From Doryteuthis pealeii (taxonomy: Eukaryota; Mollusca; Cephalopoda; Myopsida; Loliginidae): DNA of 64,000 nt. The translations under genes were made by a program, and so were the position numbers. The stretch is taken from positions 70,376,584 to 70,440,583 of the forward strand of contig CM042150.1 of the NCBI GenBank assembly GCA_023376005.1. The letters run 5' to 3'. This document shows positions 61,075 through 64,000 of this stretch, piece by piece (position 1 is the stretch's first letter; each line of letters starts with the position of its first letter). The notes beneath the pieces were generated by a model, which saw nothing but the letters and a program-made list of their open reading frames with translations, was not told where the DNA came from and ran no database searches.

Positions 61075-62150
61075 CAGTAATGAATCATGGACTAGCAACT
61101 CAAGCTGGACAAGTGTACCACCATGCATATTGGGAGGAAAAATCCAACATATACATACTGTAGCTGTCGCCTTTGAATGCACCTAATAGTTAGATATATT
61201 TATTTTTTACCCTCAAAATATACACTTAAATTTGGACAGTGTAAGGGAAACAACTCTGTTAGGGTCTGATAATCGAGTGACCACAGGGCCTGAATAGCAT
61301 TATGGGAAGGTCAACAGGTTCCCTTAGGGCAAAATAGGGACTTCCGCCAGGCTGATGCAGCAAAAAGGTTGTGTAGAAAATACCGTCCTAAAATTAGAAC
61401 TTTAGTCTTTTAGTTAGTTCTCGGTACTGGGTACGGCGCACACAGGTATGTTTCTTTCCAATTTTCCCGTGAAGTTGCTGGCATTTGTTAAAGACCCCTT
61501 TTGTAAATTAGTAATTGTTTTATACCCCATTTTATTTCAGTATTTCACGGTGTTTGGAAGTAAATAAAATATTCTACGTTCAACATCAGTCGTCTTCGTG
61601 TCATCAATACATCACCAGAAAATATTACCAGGGAACTGCTACACGTACTCCTTCTGCAACACTAATATCAAGAAGTCTTGTGAATGTGACCTGGGCATCA
61701 CTGTCAGTGATTTTTGTTGGATGACGCACATCTATAAAATTGTCAAGAAGGCTGAGGGTGCAAAGATGTATATAACTATTGTGCAGCCAGACTTAGAATT
61801 TGCATCATCAGTCTGGAACCCCCATCTCACTTAGAACATTGACCTATTGGAAACTGCTCAGATGTGCAACCAGACAAATACCTTCCATCAGGTATCTACC
61901 TTGTTACCTTGGGCATGGATACATTGAAGCTACAATGTCTGGTAACTAATTTGACAAACACAAAATTATCAGCAACACTCAGCACCTTTTTTGCACCTAC
62001 AAAGTCAGAAAATAGCACAGCTCCGATGACTTTTGGAAACATTTTTTCATGTTCAGAATTGCTAAAACAAACTATCTGCAACAGTTGTTAGCTGCAGAGA
62101 AACTGCATCCTTCAAAACCTCCATGCTTCCTGAAATTCACCCGATATTAT
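61075..62150 (+). mobile_element. CR1/Jockey-like LINE fragment, split by a solo LTR
   Basis: Left part: LDKCTTMHIGRKNPTYTY in one frame (61105-61158). Right part: CNTNIKKSCECDLGITV, IYKIVKKAEG, VQPDLEFASSVWNPHLT, then a decayed C-terminus up to the KPPCFLK region near 62130. It aligns with the minus copy at 12.1-12.75 kb, with internal deletions. Multiple frame breaks make it inactive. Confidence 0.8.
61159..61643 (+). mobile_element. Solo LTR, 485 bp
   Basis: It begins TGTAGC and ends GCTACA (inverted termini). It is flanked by CATAC (61154-61158) and CGTAC (61644-61648), a 5-bp target duplication with one change. It interrupts the LINE exactly where the 12.7-kb copy is continuous. An AATAAA lies at 61563-61568. 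There is no internal coding region, so this is an LTR left by LTR-LTR recombination. Ty3/Gypsy or BEL/Pao are both possible. Confidence 0.85.
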
Positions 62151-62462
62151 CCCATGACTCATACATTGTTCATTTTCCTGACATTTATGGATTATTCTAT
62201 GTACTATACATACACCTTTATTAATTGTATGCACCTGTACACAACTTCATTATTATTTAAAATACAAAAACCAACAGATGAAAATTCCCTTTGATATTTC
62301 AAGCTAAGAAAGATCATGTATACTAATAATGAAAGGCTTAATATAGTGATCATTCAGAGTATTGCTTTTAATAGAAGAATGGGATAGCTTTAAACTAGGT
62401 ACCAACAATTTTGATGTCAGACATTTTACAAAATCAAATCAATACCCCGATTAAAAAATTAC

Positions 62463-62530
62463 CAAAAATCAGGGAATTATCTGATTTTAATGAAATTTTC
62501 AGTGTTGATTTATCAATGAATGAAGTTTAT
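62463..62530 (+). repeat. Repeat block R3, third copy
   Basis: AATCAGGGAATTATCTGATT, then TTAATGAAATTTTCAGTG, matches 42381-42420. Confidence 0.5.
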
Positions 62531-62616
62531 AATGCATCAGTTATTTAATTTCAAAACCTTTTTTTCTATGTCACTTAACTTTGAACCCCCTTCATTTTGG
62601 GGGCGAAAAATATGAG

Positions 62617-62618
62617 GA

Positions 62619-62673
<55 letters not shown>
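62617..62673. repeat. (TA)n microsatellite
   Basis: About 27 TA units. Confidence 0.9.
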
Positions 62674-62678
<5 letters not shown>

Positions 62679-64000
62679 ATTAAAGTATAAATAAGACAAA
62701 AGACCAAGGAAAAAATAAAAAAATTTTGAATTTTTTTTGTTTATGAAATATTTTATTTCAGATCAGTGAAAAAATTATACATTGAAATTTCTATTTCAAA
62801 GGGTGGGAGATTAACTTAAACTGAGATTTCTCCATTAATTATTACATCATCCTACTAAAGTAAGCTTGCTATTAAATAAATTTGTTTTTAGAATCTAAAA
62901 ATATGAATTTTAAAACTTAAAATTATGTGCATCATATTGTAAATGAATTTTATTTATTACTTAGTATATAAATTGTTGCTCTAAAGGCTCATATGAATGG
63001 AGCTAACAGTAATATTTATTTAAAAGAATTTCAACTCATTTCCCTTGAAGGAGTTTGGCCATAATAGTTTATAACATTTCATGCTGATCTTGGGTAAAAG
63101 AAATTTTTTAGTGCACTTTTTTGTTCCAAACATGAGAAAAACTAAAGGAAAAAAAATTGGTGCTTACATTAAACAAATATGTCTCCATCCTGGTGCAAAG
63201 ACTGAGTAGATTTTGTATTCAAATTTTTTGAGTTTAGGTAGAGGGTATCTGAAGACCAAAAGTTCAAAGATTTATTTTTAGAAACATTGGTCAATTTATG
63301 AATTGTTTCAGTAATTAAAATAATATTTCTTAAATCCTCAATGTATCTGTGCTAAGATTTTCCTTTATTATCAATATTCAGAGTTTTAAAAATTAAAATT
63401 CTTGGCTAGTATATCATAATGACTAACTCTTGAATTTAGTATGAAATAAATCATAATTACTAAAATTGAATTTAAAATTTTAGAATTTGAATTAAATTAC
63501 ATTTATTAAAATATATATTTAAAAGACATTTTAGTCTTTTATTAAATTTCTCAAAATTACAGATTTATATATTTAGAGACGGTTGTTATATTGAAGGATT
63601 TCTTCATTCTACACATTTTTAGTCAATTCACAAGCTTGAGAATTCATACAGATGATAAAAAAAATAATAAATAAAAACAGCAGCATCAGACAAAGTGTCG
63701 ACTTGTGATAAATAATGGGGTTAAGCAATACTGCAAGTGCTTATGAGATGTGGTTCACACAAAATTTAAAAACACACAAAGATTATATATTGCAAGCAGA
63801 CAAACATTAGGTCAACTGACCCATTTTAACATTCTTAAACATGTTACATCCGGCACTTAGCAAATATCACTTAAATTTAGGACAAGGATATGAAATAGTC
63901 AAAAAGTACAACTATAAGACTAGCATGTCATGGCAATTAAACAGATTTGTTAAAATTAATATGATTGGCAATAGATTAAGTTAGACCATAAAAACAATTC

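Larger units (their letters stand above)
43541..64000 (-). other. Probable MAP1 intron continuing to the window edge
   Basis: No further MAP1 exon or other host gene is recognised. The content is A runs, microsatellites, SINE and LINE pieces, a solo LTR, hairpins and a minisatellite, listed separately. Intron status is inferred from the incomplete MAP1 N-terminus at 43412. If MAP1's first coding exon lies here, I have missed it. The GC-richer patch at 47.2-47.4 kb is the most likely functional island. Confidence 0.45.

Overview
The window looks like nuclear DNA of an invertebrate animal, most likely a mollusc and perhaps a gastropod. It is very AT-rich, with kilobase-scale introns, many microsatellites and homopolymer A runs, tRNA-like SINE pieces, a DIRS-type retroelement and non-LTR retrotransposon fragments. 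The taxonomic call is an inference from texture and from protein resemblance to metazoan families; no species can be named.

Two host genes lie tail to tail. On the plus strand, positions 534-10218 carry the last five exons of a family-18 chitinase-like gene; the exons with its start and its catalytic DxxDxDxE motif must lie left of the window. On the minus strand, positions 27016-31274 are one giant terminal exon of a microtubule-associated protein 1 (MAP1/futsch) homologue. A 99-bp upstream exon lies at 43314-43412. The remaining 5' exons are not recognisable and may lie right of the window, so roughly 31.3-64 kb is probably MAP1 intron.

The 6.2-kb second visible chitinase intron (899-7084) is a transposon trap. 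It holds a 5'-truncated DIRS-like tyrosine-recombinase retroelement with its inverted-repeat end (1885-3897), a decayed LINE reverse transcriptase on the minus strand (3898-4700), and an intronless, nearly full-length copy of ribosomal protein P0 (4884-5863, minus). The P0 copy is broken by a 26-bp tandem duplication next to its start codon.

Positions 10.3-27.0 kb, between the two genes, hold a CR1/Jockey-like LINE fragment (11.94-13.8 kb, minus), a decayed coding-like stretch, SINE pieces, hairpins and purine-rich simple repeats. The MAP1 intron holds further SINE pieces, an unclassified repeat mosaic (36.4-43.2 kb), a GC-richer LTR/leader-like island with 35-bp tandem repeats (37.2-38.3 kb), a 135-bp near-perfect inverted repeat (52.4-52.65 kb), a 650-bp GACA/TACA minisatellite (57.26-57.92 kb), and a LINE copy split by a complete 485-bp solo LTR (61159-61643).

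No prokaryotic system, CRISPR array or operon is present. The most unusual signals are structural. There is an extreme strand bias of long A runs, a set of perfect palindromic hairpins (one present in only one of two copies of the same repeat), an in-frame duplication across the chitinase stop codon, and the DIRS end structure.
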